A stretch of 64,000 nucleotides of DNA, taken from positions 1-64,000 of the forward strand of contig JADGEO010000016.1 of the NCBI GenBank assembly GCA_016744335.1, written 5' to 3'. Source of the DNA: Anaerolineales bacterium (GTDB lineage: Bacteria; Chloroflexota; Anaerolineae; Anaerolineales; Villigracilaceae). The notes under the pieces were generated by a model, which had not been told where the DNA came from, did no database searches, and worked only from the letters and a program-made list of their open reading frames with translations. This document shows positions 7,254 to 15,706 of the stretch, piece by piece. The stretch's first letter is position 1. Each line of letters begins with the position of its first letter. The position numbers and the translations under genes are program-made.

Positions 7254-8228
7254 ATGAAATATGTTTTTGGTCCGGTTCCGTCAAGGAGATTGGGACAATC
7301 TTTGGGCATTGATACTATCCCCCATAAAACTTGTAACTGGAATTGTGTATATTGCCAATTGGGTCGCTCTAAACCCATGATCGGCGAGCGGCGAGAGTAT
7401 ATTCCCCAAGAAGATATTTTGGCAGAGGTGAAAGAGACACTGGCTTCTGCTAAAAAAGATTCGATTGATTGGATTACTTTTGTTGGCTCTGGTGAACCAA
7501 CTTTGCATAGTGGAATTGGTTGGTTAATTCAAGAGATAAAGGCTTTTTCTGATTTGCCAATCGCGGTAATTACCAATGGCACGTTGCTTTTTCTTCCAGA
7601 AGTTCGAGATTCGTTGATGCAAGCGGATGCGGTTTTGCCCTCTTTGGATGCGGGTAATGCCGATAGTTATCGGCGTATCAATCGCCCTCTTCCCAAATTT
7701 ACTTTTGAGAGACAGGTGGAAGGGTTGATCGCGTTTCGGCAGGCGTATCGGGGAAAGCTATGGGTCGAAGTTATGCTCATGGATCAAATTAATGATTCGG
7801 TATCTGATTTAGAAGAGATTGCGTCTAAGTTAGAAGCTATTAAACCAGATGAGATTCATATTATTTTGCCAACGCGCCCACCTGCTGAAACTTGGGTAAG
7901 ACCATCTGGGGAAGAAGGCTTGCTCCGTGCTAGAGCGATATTGGGTAAGATTGCTAAGGTAGTCCATCCAATTGAGGGGAGTTTTGATATTAGCGGTTAT
8001 GAAAGTGTGGTTGAGGCAATTGTTGGCATTATTACTCGTCACCCGATGAGCCAAGAAGAGCTTGAAGCTACATTGGAGAGCCAATTTCCAGGAAAGACTA
8101 AAGAGACATTAGAAAAATTAGAGGCTAGTGGCAAGGCTCAGGCAGTAGAGCGTTATGGAATTCGTTTTTGGAGTGCGTCAAAGGCGCATTATCCTGATGA
8201 GGCTCGAAGCCAGCGTTCTAAGGTTTAG
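7254..8228 (+). CDS. Radical SAM enzyme (COG0731-like)
   Basis: A 324-aa radical SAM protein. The cluster motif is CNWNCVYC (CxxxCxxC) near residue 30, preceded by the family signature FGPVPSRRLGQSLGID. GSGEPTL and VITNGTLL are the SAM-binding loops. The C-terminal third looks like a small winged-helix domain (MSQEELEATLESQFPGKTKETLEKLEASGKA). The ATG at 7254 follows GGAGGG; an upstream GTG at 7239 lies inside that site and is unlikely. The family occurs near MinD-ferredoxin and NifX clusters; the reaction is not established. It ends the plus-strand cluster. Confidence 0.85.
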   Translation: MKYVFGPVPSRRLGQSLGIDTIPHKTCNWNCVYCQLGRSKPMIGERREYIPQEDILAEVKETLASAKKDSIDWITFVGSGEPTLHSGIGWLIQEIKAFSDLPIAVITNGTLLFLPEVRDSLMQADAVLPSLDAGNADSYRRINRPLPKFTFERQVEGLIAFRQAYRGKLWVEVMLMDQINDSVSDLEEIASKLEAIKPDEIHIILPTRPPAETWVRPSGEEGLLRARAILGKIAKVVHPIEGSFDISGYESVVEAIVGIITRHPMSQEELEATLESQFPGKTKETLEKLEASGKAQAVERYGIRFWSASKAHYPDEARSQRSKV

Positions 8229-8375
8229 GAAGTAGTTGCTCAAAAGCCTACAGGTGTGGGATTGAAATCCCATGCTGAAATACCAAGTCCGTTTATACGG
8301 ATTTCCCGTATTAGCCTATGAATTCATTCATAGGATGAGATAGGCGTAGCACATTTTGAGTTGTTGTGAAAAATG

Positions 8376-8447
8376 CTTAGGTTCGGCAGATGTTGACCAA
8401 TGCTAGGCAAGTGAAAAACGAGAGCGGTGCGCTCTTCCATATCCAAT
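8376..8447. repeat. Degenerate right end of dispersed element R2
   Basis: GAGCGGTGCGCTCTTCCAT followed by ATCCAATAAAAAA matches by eye the right end of the fuller copy at 53236-53421 and the stretch 109-193. As at 109-193, it abuts a terminator hairpin. Confidence 0.45.
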
Positions 8448-8480
8448 AAAAAACGGATTGCAATTGCAATCCGTTTTTTT
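8448..8480. terminator. Bidirectional terminator between convergent genes
   Basis: A perfect 22-bp palindrome centred on GATTGCAATTGCAATC (8453-8474) is flanked by A6 and T7. It lies between the radical SAM gene (plus) and the YeeE-rhodanese gene (minus) and serves both. Confidence 0.88.
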
Positions 8481-8498
8481 TTGTTTTTTTGAGAAAGT

Positions 8499-9740
8499 TT
8501 ATCCACATCCACCAGCAGAGGGGGCACGCTTAAGTTTCATTTTTATTTTTGGTATATATTCTACGTGTTCGTGTTCTTCGAGGTGTGGGTAGGCGGCGGG
8601 GCAGTGGTCGCCAAGAGCAGAGGTGAGAATATATTTGAATTCGTCATCTGCTCGGTCTTCTTTTTCACCTGCACAGTATTCGTTTTCGTAGGGGGTGGCG
8701 TAGGTATCTACCCAATTGTTTATGCCACCTTCGAGGATATATACATTGGGGACGCTTTCGGCGACCATATATTTCCATACTTCTGTGGCTCTGGTTTCAT
8801 CGTTTGACATGATGACGAAAAGGCTATTGGCAGGGAGGGCTATGAATTGATCTATGAGCGTAGGAATTTCTTCGGGGAGAACGTGGTCGGAATCGGTGAT
8901 ATGGAAGAGGTTATAGTCTTTTTCATCACGGACATCAAGCATGACAAGGTTGAGTTTACTATCGTGCATGGTGTGGAGTAGTTCTTCGGGCACGATTTGA
9001 ATTTCTCTGTTGTCTAGTTGGGCTTGTTTTTCTTCTTCTATCCATGCCCAGCGATCGGCGATGGTGGGTTGACCGATGAAGATTAAGGCTATGGCGACAA
9101 CTACTGCTACGCCTGCGCCAATATAGCGACCTTTAGGGGCTTTGGATATGTCTTTATTGCCGTAAATTTCTTCGAGTTTTTCGCCACCCCAGAACATGAA
9201 GATTGCCATGAGGGTAACAAGTAGAATGACAACGCCAGTGGGAAGTCCGAAGAGTTCCATGAGGGTTAAGCGTCCGAAATAACTGCCGTTGAAGAAGTGG
9301 GCGGCTTTATCTATGGTTTCGCTAAAGGCGAAGATACCGACAAGACCGCCAACGACGAAGAAGATACCATCCACTTTGAGGGTGGCTAGGGCTGTGAGGG
9401 ATGTTCCGGGACAGAATCCGCCGATGATGAATCCCACGCCCATCACAAGTCCGCCAACCAGCCCAGACCAAAGATACGTGGGGTTAACCCAGATGAGGTT
9501 ATAGTCTAATATGCCAAATGCGGTGGCTGTAAAGAGCATGAGCATGCCAACCACAATGGCGGTAAAGAAGACTTTGAATACGGTTAGGTCTTTGAAGTAG
9601 AATTGTTTGGCTAGGATGGTAGATTTGTTAAAACCAGAGCTTTCAAGGACGTAACCAAAGGCGGTGCCAATGATTAGAAATATGGCGTACACGCCTACTT
9701 TTAAAAAGATAGCGTCTAGGGTGAGGGGGAAGAGAGGCAT
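8499..9740 (-). CDS. YeeE/YedE sulfur-transport half fused to a rhodanese-like domain
   Basis: A 413-aa membrane protein. The first ~220 residues form several TM helices with the YeeE/YedE motif GGFCPGTSL, typical of thiosulfate transporters such as TsuA. From about 245 on is a rhodanese-like domain (MLDVRDEKDYNLFHI, VPNVYILEGGINNWV). The rhodanese active loop, normally CxxGxR, reads SNDETR here: the catalytic Cys is a Ser. A C-terminal tail holds CAGEK, HCPAAYPH and a penultimate Cys (SAGGCG). It pairs with the half-size YeeE protein encoded 9 bp upstream to make a full transporter, presumably for thiosulfate or another sulfur oxyanion. AGGAG precedes the ATG. Confidence 0.82.
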   Translation of the reverse strand: MPLFPLTLDAIFLKVGVYAIFLIIGTAFGYVLESSGFNKSTILAKQFYFKDLTVFKVFFTAIVVGMLMLFTATAFGILDYNLIWVNPTYLWSGLVGGLVMGVGFIIGGFCPGTSLTALATLKVDGIFFVVGGLVGIFAFSETIDKAAHFFNGSYFGRLTLMELFGLPTGVVILLVTLMAIFMFWGGEKLEEIYGNKDISKAPKGRYIGAGVAVVVAIALIFIGQPTIADRWAWIEEEKQAQLDNREIQIVPEELLHTMHDSKLNLVMLDVRDEKDYNLFHITDSDHVLPEEIPTLIDQFIALPANSLFVIMSNDETRATEVWKYMVAESVPNVYILEGGINNWVDTYATPYENEYCAGEKEDRADDEFKYILTSALGDHCPAAYPHLEEHEHVEYIPKIKMKLKRAPSAGGCG

Positions 9741-9749
9741 TTTTTACTC

Positions 9750-10331
9750 CTAATTCCAGAGTTTGCGGAAGGTGTAGGCGAAGAGATATGCGCCGCCAAA
9801 GATTGCCATCATTACAGCCCAACTGCCTGCTGAGAGGGTTGCGCCACCAGAGAGGGCTTGACCAGATGTGCATCCACGAGCAAGGCGTGCGCCGTAAGTG
9901 AAAAGTAAGCCGCCGATGAAGGCGAAAGCCCAGCGTTGTTTGTCGGTGATTTGGGGACCACGGTTGGTTTCGAGTTTGACGCGTCCATTGACAATGCCGG
10001 AGATGAAGCCACCGAGAATTGCGCCGAGACTGACGTAGACAATCCAGTTATCAAGTGCGTTGAGTTCTCCACCTGCAACTTTAATGAGGTAGGGGACACG
10101 ATCTACATGCCCAGGGACGACTATATCTTCTATAAAGGCGACTATTCTGCTGAGCCCACCCGATGCGCCTAGCCCGCTTCCGGTGAGGAAGAAGGAGGTG
10201 AAGAGGACGATTCCAAGAATTGTGCCACCTACATAGGCGTTCCAATAGGGCTTTGTAGGGCGATTAAAAAGGCGTTTGAAAAAACCGTCCTTTTTCTGGG
10301 GTTCTTTTGGGATTTCTATTTCTGTTGTCAT
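9750..10331 (-). CDS. YeeE/YedE-type sulfur transporter, first half
   Basis: A 193-aa membrane protein with about five TM helices and the family motif ARGCTSGQALSGG, the counterpart of GGFCPGTSL in the next protein. Full-length YeeE/YedE proteins carry both halves in one chain; here they are split into two genes 9 bp apart, the usual two-gene arrangement in many bacteria. The N-terminus (PKEPQKKDGFFKRLFNRPTK) is a cytosolic basic segment. Upstream AGGAA supports the start. Probably imports thiosulfate or a related sulfur compound for the neighbouring cytochromes or sulfur relay (context inference). Confidence 0.82.
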   Translation of the reverse strand: MTTEIEIPKEPQKKDGFFKRLFNRPTKPYWNAYVGGTILGIVLFTSFFLTGSGLGASGGLSRIVAFIEDIVVPGHVDRVPYLIKVAGGELNALDNWIVYVSLGAILGGFISGIVNGRVKLETNRGPQITDKQRWAFAFIGGLLFTYGARLARGCTSGQALSGGATLSAGSWAVMMAIFGGAYLFAYTFRKLWN

Positions 10332-10357
10332 AGGATTTATTCCTTTGTCTAGACTTG

Positions 10358-10390
10358 AAACCTGACAGGTCTTGAAGACCTGTCAGGTTT
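10358..10390. repeat. 15-bp perfect hairpin built on CCTGACAGGTC
   Basis: AAACCTGACAGGTCT and AGACCTGTCAGGTTT are exact reverse complements with a 3-nt loop, in the spacer between the cytochrome fusion and YeeE genes. Related words occur at 18107-18122 and 53440-53486. There is no T-run, so it is not an ordinary terminator; it may stabilise or segment the mRNA. Confidence 0.8.
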
Positions 10391-10398
10391 ATATATAG

Positions 10399-13158
10399 TT
10401 ACTCTTCACTATGTTCGTGAACTTCTACTTCATCCCAACCGGTAATCATTGATTCGATTCCAGCCAGCGGGGTGTGACCTGTGGTGGTGAGGTAAACGTG
10501 CAATACAATGAAGGAGCCAAATATCCACGCAATTAGGGTGTGGAGGGGGGCTAGGAAGGGCAGACCGCCGACTAAATCGGCAAGGGGACCCCAGCGTTCT
10601 GCGCCCCAAATTAGGATGCCTGTGATGCCTTGCAAGGGAAGTAAGACGTTTAGAATCGCTAAGTAGGTGATTTGTTGAAGCGGGTTGAGCTTATTCTCGA
10701 TGTTTTTCTCTACGGGGTGATCTTCGCCTTTGAAGATGCCGCGTAGATAGTAGTCGCCTTGTGTAACGATTTGTGTGAAGAAGCCCTTTGGCGCAGGGAG
10801 ATATTGCTTAATCTCACCACTTGCTAGATGATAGAAGAGGGAGAATAGCGCATTGAGTGCAAGGATAACTGCTACAACATTATGAACAATGACCACACCG
10901 CTAAATCTGAGGAGCATATAATCATCTGGGTTGTGGATAACCAAGCCTGTAAAGAGAAGGATGATGATGGCGGCAGTTTGGAGCCAGTGCCAGAAGCGTT
11001 CGTAAACTGTGTACATATAAACTTTTTCAGTTTTTGCTTCGTGGGTTGGATTTTTGTAGGCGGCATAAATTCGCAAGCCACCATGTCCGAGTACGCCTAA
11101 AACAACCAATGCGAAGAGTAAAATGCCTACTGTATCAACCCATTTTACGCTGTCTGCGCCGAGAATATAGAGGTTTTTGGTATCTGTAGTGGGCTTGTAG
11201 AATAGTGCGCCTTCTTCTGTTTCGTAAAGTTCTCCGTTGAAGTTAACATTGCTTCCTGAGACGAATTCTGCTTCTGCGCCAACAGGGGTATAGCCAGAGA
11301 GTTGAATCTCTTGTGTGATGAGGCTGTTTTCGCTGTGGCAGGCTTGGCAATCATTGGTTGCCCATTCTTCGGTGGCAACATCGTGGTGGATGCTGTAAGG
11401 TTGAATTTCACCCATAATGCGGGGGTTTTCTAAGCCAAGTGCGCTGAGGCGGTCTGCGATGAGGGTCTTTTTGGATTCTGTGTCGAGCAAAAGTTCGCTG
11501 TCATCTAGTATGCCATCTGAGTTGGTGTCGAAGGCATCCAAAACTTCGGGTGCGTACTCTGCATTTTGGAGGTAAGCAAGTTCAAGGTCACGTTGAGGGA
11601 CGGGTCTTTCATCTGTACCATAAACCCAGAACCATGTTGTAATTAGGTTGTGCGGGTAGAGGCGTGTTGTCCCATCTGCATTTTCACGAGGCAAAAGAAC
11701 GGGTTCATAACCGGTGAGTAAAGTGTTTACGCCTGGCTCGCCTTCTGCACCGCGGCATTCGGTTGTGGCGTTGCCATTGAGGTCTATTACTGTCCAATCG
11801 TGTTGCTGATTTGCGGAGGAGTAAAGTTTGGGGATATGGCAAGATTCGCAACTGAGGGCACTCATGTGACGGTCGGCATAAGGAAGCCAATCGTGTGATT
11901 TTTCTGCGCTATGGCAATCGGCACAGCGGCGCATGGTGTCTTTGACGTTAGGGGAGACCATGCTTTGTGCGCTTTCGCCGCGGGCAAATTGGTGGAGGGG
12001 TTTTTCAAGATATTCGCCAACTTCGAGGCGGCGGGGGTCAAAAAGAAGGTGTTCGGGGCGGGTGTTACTGCCTTCTTCGTAATAGAGGGGATTGTTGAGG
12101 GCGTAGTGACAGTCGGTACATTCGAGCTGGCGTTCTGCGTGTGCATCCCATGTACGGGAGAGTGTGTCTTTGTCTTCTAAGTTCATGCCTGAGTCGGAGA
12201 GACGTTGTGAAGAGATAATTTGCCCTGTTGTAATTGTTGTCCAGCGTTCGGGGGTACAACCGTCCATCACGAGCGGGTCTTCTACGTTGTCGTGAACGAG
12301 TCCATGACATAAACCGCAGTTGCTGTCTTGAGGGTCTCTTAGGGTTACAAATTCTGCGTTTAGCTCATTGTTTTCATTAAAGGATTCTGCGTTATAGGTG
12401 AATTCGCCACCCGCTTCGCTGACTATGCCGCCTCCGAGCAATGTAGCGGTATTTGCCCAGCCAAAATTGCCTTCGTGCAGGGCTTCTACGCGCGCTTCAT
12501 TATTTGGGTTGGGCGTGTGGCAGAGGAAGCAGTTCATTTCTACTACGCCAGATTCTTCCCAATCCCATTTTACGAGTTCGCCCGTTTCGGGGTCAACGAT
12601 ATTTGTTTCGAAAGAGTCTTTCGCATAGTCTAGCTCGGTGAGTTTCACACCACTTTGGCTATATACTGCGGGTCCACCACCTGGGTGTCTGCTACCAAGA
12701 ACTTGAAGCCATTCGGGTGTGGTCAGATCTACATTTTCATCCCCTGCGGGGGAAAGATAACGGTAGGCAATTGGGTTCCAAGTGCCAAAAAAACCTGGGC
12801 TAGTGTCCCATGCGCGTTCGGTGGGTGTTTCGCCCGCCGGCATCATGCTGTCTAAACCCGCTTTGGCATGGTAGCTGTGTTTTTCGATAAACTCTGCATC
12901 GTGGCAGGCACCACAAGTTTCCATGGTTGAAATAGCATTGCCTGAATCTAAAACATTGTCTCCATTTTCATCGAGCAAGGGAAAGGAGGGGTGGAACACC
13001 GAGCTTGAGGGTAATTTTTCTTCTTCGGGAGGAGGATCGCCTTCAGCAAGGGCATTTGTCCCTGTTATTGCAATGCCGATAACGAGGAATGTAGCGGCGA
13101 GCAAAATACCTGATATTCGCCAGCGGGATTGTGTAGATTTTTTCTTGGATGGCATCAT
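10399..13158 (-). CDS. Fused multihaem cytochrome c / cytochrome b561 membrane protein
   Basis: A 919-aa protein joining an exported haem c region to a membrane haem b domain. After a signal peptide (to ~39) there are seven CxxCH motifs at C82, C210, C281, C347, C412, C437 and C604. A loop near 543-556 (DTNSDGILDDSE) fits an EF-hand calcium site, and LLDENGDNVLD (~61-71) is similar. A helix at ~675-692 leads into a cytochrome b561 domain (~715-910) with FWHW, VIVHNVVA and VLHVYLTTTGH. The chain could move electrons between quinol and an external multihaem partner by itself. It lies between the octahaem cytochrome and YeeE genes. Direction and substrate are unknown; no catalytic Mo or Cu domain is visible. 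Confidence 0.85.
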   Translation of the reverse strand: MMPSKKKSTQSRWRISGILLAATFLVIGIAITGTNALAEGDPPPEEEKLPSSSVFHPSFPLLDENGDNVLDSGNAISTMETCGACHDAEFIEKHSYHAKAGLDSMMPAGETPTERAWDTSPGFFGTWNPIAYRYLSPAGDENVDLTTPEWLQVLGSRHPGGGPAVYSQSGVKLTELDYAKDSFETNIVDPETGELVKWDWEESGVVEMNCFLCHTPNPNNEARVEALHEGNFGWANTATLLGGGIVSEAGGEFTYNAESFNENNELNAEFVTLRDPQDSNCGLCHGLVHDNVEDPLVMDGCTPERWTTITTGQIISSQRLSDSGMNLEDKDTLSRTWDAHAERQLECTDCHYALNNPLYYEEGSNTRPEHLLFDPRRLEVGEYLEKPLHQFARGESAQSMVSPNVKDTMRRCADCHSAEKSHDWLPYADRHMSALSCESCHIPKLYSSANQQHDWTVIDLNGNATTECRGAEGEPGVNTLLTGYEPVLLPRENADGTTRLYPHNLITTWFWVYGTDERPVPQRDLELAYLQNAEYAPEVLDAFDTNSDGILDDSELLLDTESKKTLIADRLSALGLENPRIMGEIQPYSIHHDVATEEWATNDCQACHSENSLITQEIQLSGYTPVGAEAEFVSGSNVNFNGELYETEEGALFYKPTTDTKNLYILGADSVKWVDTVGILLFALVVLGVLGHGGLRIYAAYKNPTHEAKTEKVYMYTVYERFWHWLQTAAIIILLFTGLVIHNPDDYMLLRFSGVVIVHNVVAVILALNALFSLFYHLASGEIKQYLPAPKGFFTQIVTQGDYYLRGIFKGEDHPVEKNIENKLNPLQQITYLAILNVLLPLQGITGILIWGAERWGPLADLVGGLPFLAPLHTLIAWIFGSFIVLHVYLTTTGHTPLAGIESMITGWDEVEVHEHSEE

Positions 13159-13288
13159 CTGTTTTCCTTATTCTTTCTCTTTTTTACTGGATGGAGCGGA
13201 ATGTCTGTGTACTTCGACAGGCTCAGCATACGTATTTTTAGCTTGAGTGCCGTTAATGAGCGGATGAGTGGTGAGGGGCTTTTTCTTG

Positions 13289-13410
13289 TAGCGGCGGTTG
13301 AGTAGGCGATGCACTGCGCCGTATCGAAACCAGAGCGGGCTGTTTTGCATACGCCGCTTTGATTTCGATATGAATGACGATAGTGCTGTCATTCTACTCA
13401 ATCGCCACTA
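13289..13410. repeat. Palindromic element, family R3, copy 1
   Basis: Termini TAGCGGCGGTTGAGTAG and CTACTCAATCGCCACTA are inverted repeats (two mismatches). A second nested palindrome (GTATCGAAA...TTTCGATAT) is inside. A close copy lies at 18787-18899 and a half copy at 46252-46309. The rest of the 302-bp gap (13159-13460) holds a CTTCGACAGGCTCAG word at 13212 and a CTTTGTGTTC-type fragment near 13425. Confidence 0.85.
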
Positions 13411-13460
13411 TCTTTTATTTTTTCTTTGTGTTCCTTTGTGTTCTTCATGGTAAATATCTT

Positions 13461-14903
13461 TTATCTCTTTGCGCTGAAACGTCCACCCCAATCAATAGGG
13501 TCTCCGTAATAGCCGAGGGCTTCCCAATCCATGCGCCCGTCTTCACCGTGGCAATAGCCGCAAGTGAGGGCTTGATCGGCAGGTTCAACCATATGGGTTG
13601 TGGGCCAATACATTTCTGTCTCAGCGAAATCATACTCACCGCTATAGTCCATACCTACAATTTCAGAGCCTAAGCGGAGGGCTTGGTCCCAGTCAAATTC
13701 TGTCCAAAAACCACCTTCGCCAACGGTTTTGGGTTGAAGGAAGTAGTTATTCACCGTGTCGTAGGGTTGTTTACCTCGATGCACCTTGAAGGGGAAGATT
13801 CTTGCTGTTTCATCGGTAATATCACCTAAAGGCATATTGATAGCGGTTACGCTGTTGGGGTCCATTTCATCGCCAAGAATATAGCGTTCGGCGTCTCCGT
13901 TATACCAATGGTATTCGGGGACAAAGTCATCTTCGTAGACAAAGCTCCCTTTGATTTTGAGATATTCGTGTGTGCTTTCTACGATGTCGTCGTTACCTGC
14001 AGTTGACCAATCCCAAAACATTTTTGTTGCATCGCGTGTTGCGGCTTCAGGGATGTGGCAAGTTTGGCAGGCAACGGAATCGAGGTGAACGTTAATGCGT
14101 TCATCTTTATGTAATTCTTCGCTGTGACAATCGGTGCAAGCAATTTGGTTTTTGCTGTCTAAGCTTACAGAAATCGAACGCCCAGATACCAAATGTGCTT
14201 CGGTGCGGTGACAATCGGTGCAGAGAAAATCATGTTCTCCCATGTGAACATCAACACGATCGGGAGGGTAATAGAGCGTTTCGTCTAAATCACCGTGTTT
14301 GACAGCATTGCCGCCGCCGCCTTTGAAGTGGCAACCCCCACAATTTTCACGCCCAGGAATACCAACATTTTTGGCAACATCCATCAAATCTACGCCTTCG
14401 GCAGGGTTCCCAGCGGTGCTTTTTATATAAGTGCCCGTGGTATCGTGGCAAGCGAGGCAGTCTACATTTTCTTCGACAGTGAAGTCGAAGTCTGCGCTGT
14501 CCCAGCCATAACCAGCATGGCAGGAGGTGCATCCTGACCAATTGCCTTGAATGCCAATACAAAAATTATTGATTTGGTTTTTCTTGCCAATGGTAACGGG
14601 TTCATCGTGTCCCTCGATTTCGTAGGGTTCGCTTTCCCAGGTCCAGTGGGCAGTTGCCATCATCTCAGATGCAGAATTTTCATGGCACTCAAGACAGGCA
14701 TTGGTCACATCTTGTCCTGTTTCAAAGGGACCGCGTTCTTCGAGAATATGCGTATGGTCTGTATGAATGGGATGCAGAGGGAGATTTTGCCAAGGGTCAT
14801 CTGACCTTTTTTCTGCCCTAGGAAGAAAATAAATGGTTGGGATGAGAATAATGGCAATAGTGGTAATTAAGCCGATGATCCAAACTCTTTTTGATTTTTG
14901 CAT
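13461..14903 (-). CDS. Octahaem c-type cytochrome, second paralogue
   Basis: A 480-aa membrane-anchored octahaem cytochrome. CxxCH motifs are at about C70, C125, C149, C188, C228, C256, C279 and C448, with the same local signatures as the 857-2521 protein (CTSCHAGYGW, CHDTTGTY, CHFKGGGGN, MYWPTTHM). An N-terminal hydrophobic segment (residues 7-27) has no clear cleavage site and is likely an anchor; the C-terminal helix of the paralogue is absent. It is first after the ArsR gene and is followed by the c/b fusion, which likely replaces the separate cytochrome b as its quinone partner. Same family uncertainty about substrate: tetrathionate, nitrite, hydroxylamine or other. Confidence 0.85.
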   Translation of the reverse strand: MQKSKRVWIIGLITTIAIILIPTIYFLPRAEKRSDDPWQNLPLHPIHTDHTHILEERGPFETGQDVTNACLECHENSASEMMATAHWTWESEPYEIEGHDEPVTIGKKNQINNFCIGIQGNWSGCTSCHAGYGWDSADFDFTVEENVDCLACHDTTGTYIKSTAGNPAEGVDLMDVAKNVGIPGRENCGGCHFKGGGGNAVKHGDLDETLYYPPDRVDVHMGEHDFLCTDCHRTEAHLVSGRSISVSLDSKNQIACTDCHSEELHKDERINVHLDSVACQTCHIPEAATRDATKMFWDWSTAGNDDIVESTHEYLKIKGSFVYEDDFVPEYHWYNGDAERYILGDEMDPNSVTAINMPLGDITDETARIFPFKVHRGKQPYDTVNNYFLQPKTVGEGGFWTEFDWDQALRLGSEIVGMDYSGEYDFAETEMYWPTTHMVEPADQALTCGYCHGEDGRMDWEALGYYGDPIDWGGRFSAKR

Positions 14904-14936
14904 AGTTTTTCCTGTGTTCTACTGATTTCTGATTTA

Positions 14937-15025
14937 CTAATGAATAAGAATTAAATAACTTATACATCTGAAGCATACTTCACTCAAATTTCACCTCGTC
15001 AATGAATAATTTACTTCTTCCTAAG
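14937..15025 (+). repeat. 89-bp palindromic element, family R1, copy B
   Basis: It aligns end to end with the copy at 61565: shared AATTAAATAACTTATACAT, TGAAGCATACTTCA and the end TTCTTCCTAAGTCCT. The left end is more diverged (CTAATGAATAAG versus CTTAGGAACGAG). It lies between the ArsR gene and the octahaem cytochrome gene. Confidence 0.82.
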
Positions 15026-15032
15026 TCCTAAT

Positions 15033-15374
15033 CTACTGACTTTGCACCAAACTAGCTCTATAGGTAAGTCGGTCGTTCAAAATTGTACGAAGCAGGTCGA
15101 GTGCTTCAATAATGCGTTCATCTGCGAGGCGATAATAGATATAAAGCCCATCTCGTTCTCCAATCACTAAGCCTTGCTGGCGCAATATTTTTAGGTGACG
15201 TGATGTAGTCGGCTGTGGGAGGTTTAGAGTCTTTGTCAGGTCGTTGACATTACGAGGCGAATCAACCAATGCGTAAAGCATAAGAATACGCGTTGGGTCT
15301 GCTAATCCATTGCAAATACCAGCATGGAGTTCGGTCACTTCTTGGAGGAGGGGATGTTTTGAGTTCATAAGCAT
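15033..15374 (-). CDS. ArsR-family winged-helix regulator
   Basis: A 113-aa ArsR/SmtB regulator: LADPTRILMLYAL, the recognition segment LPQPTTSRHLKILRQQGLV and the wing RDGLYIYYRLADE. Only one Cys (GICNGLADP, residue ~21) is present, so this is not the classical two-Cys arsenic or metal site; the same Cys position is kept in the ArsR at 21641-21967. It heads the octahaem cytochrome/YeeE operon on the same strand and is the likely local regulator. Two in-frame ATGs (15374 and 15368) are possible, neither with a good Shine-Dalgarno. A TTGCAC-17-TAATGT promoter is visible upstream on the minus strand. Confidence 0.85.
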   Translation of the reverse strand: MLMNSKHPLLQEVTELHAGICNGLADPTRILMLYALVDSPRNVNDLTKTLNLPQPTTSRHLKILRQQGLVIGERDGLYIYYRLADERIIEALDLLRTILNDRLTYRASLVQSQ

Positions 15375-15482
15375 ATTCGGATATTTACATATAGTTCAAT
15401 CAGCCAAAATAATAACATTATGAGAAAGTTCTAATTAGTGCAAATTGTCACATTCGGGGATGTGCTATGTCATAATGCGACC

Positions 15483-15513
15483 AAGTGTGTCACAATAGCT
15501 GTGTGACACACTT
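15483..15513. promoter_or_regulatory. 12-bp perfect dyad, candidate operator
   Basis: AAGTGTGTCACA and TGTGACACACTT are exact reverse complements across a 7-nt spacer, about 110 bp upstream of the ArsR gene. A further TGTCACA lies at 15446, and similar words precede the XRE-cupin gene at 22055-22158. Binding by an unidentified dimeric regulator is plausible. The remaining gap to 15706 shows no convincing gene. Confidence 0.6.
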
Positions 15514-15706
15514 CGCTTCTAACAATTCTATGTTACGAATTTTTTTTGAAAAAAAGGGGGGGATTATTCAGACACTAAGTCGAAGAATAGCTAAAGATTT
15601 TAATCTTCAAATACTGACAGTTATCGTAATACTTTGGTTTTATTCCAAGGTTGTGATAATGTCTGTTCTGTTGCCCTAAAAGACAACGAAATATAAAAAA
15701 AGAAAG

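Noticed and set aside
15485..15679. 64-codon plus-strand frame after the first ArsR gene
   Set aside because: It starts inside the 12-bp dyad and reads a homopolymer-rich stretch; no support as a gene.
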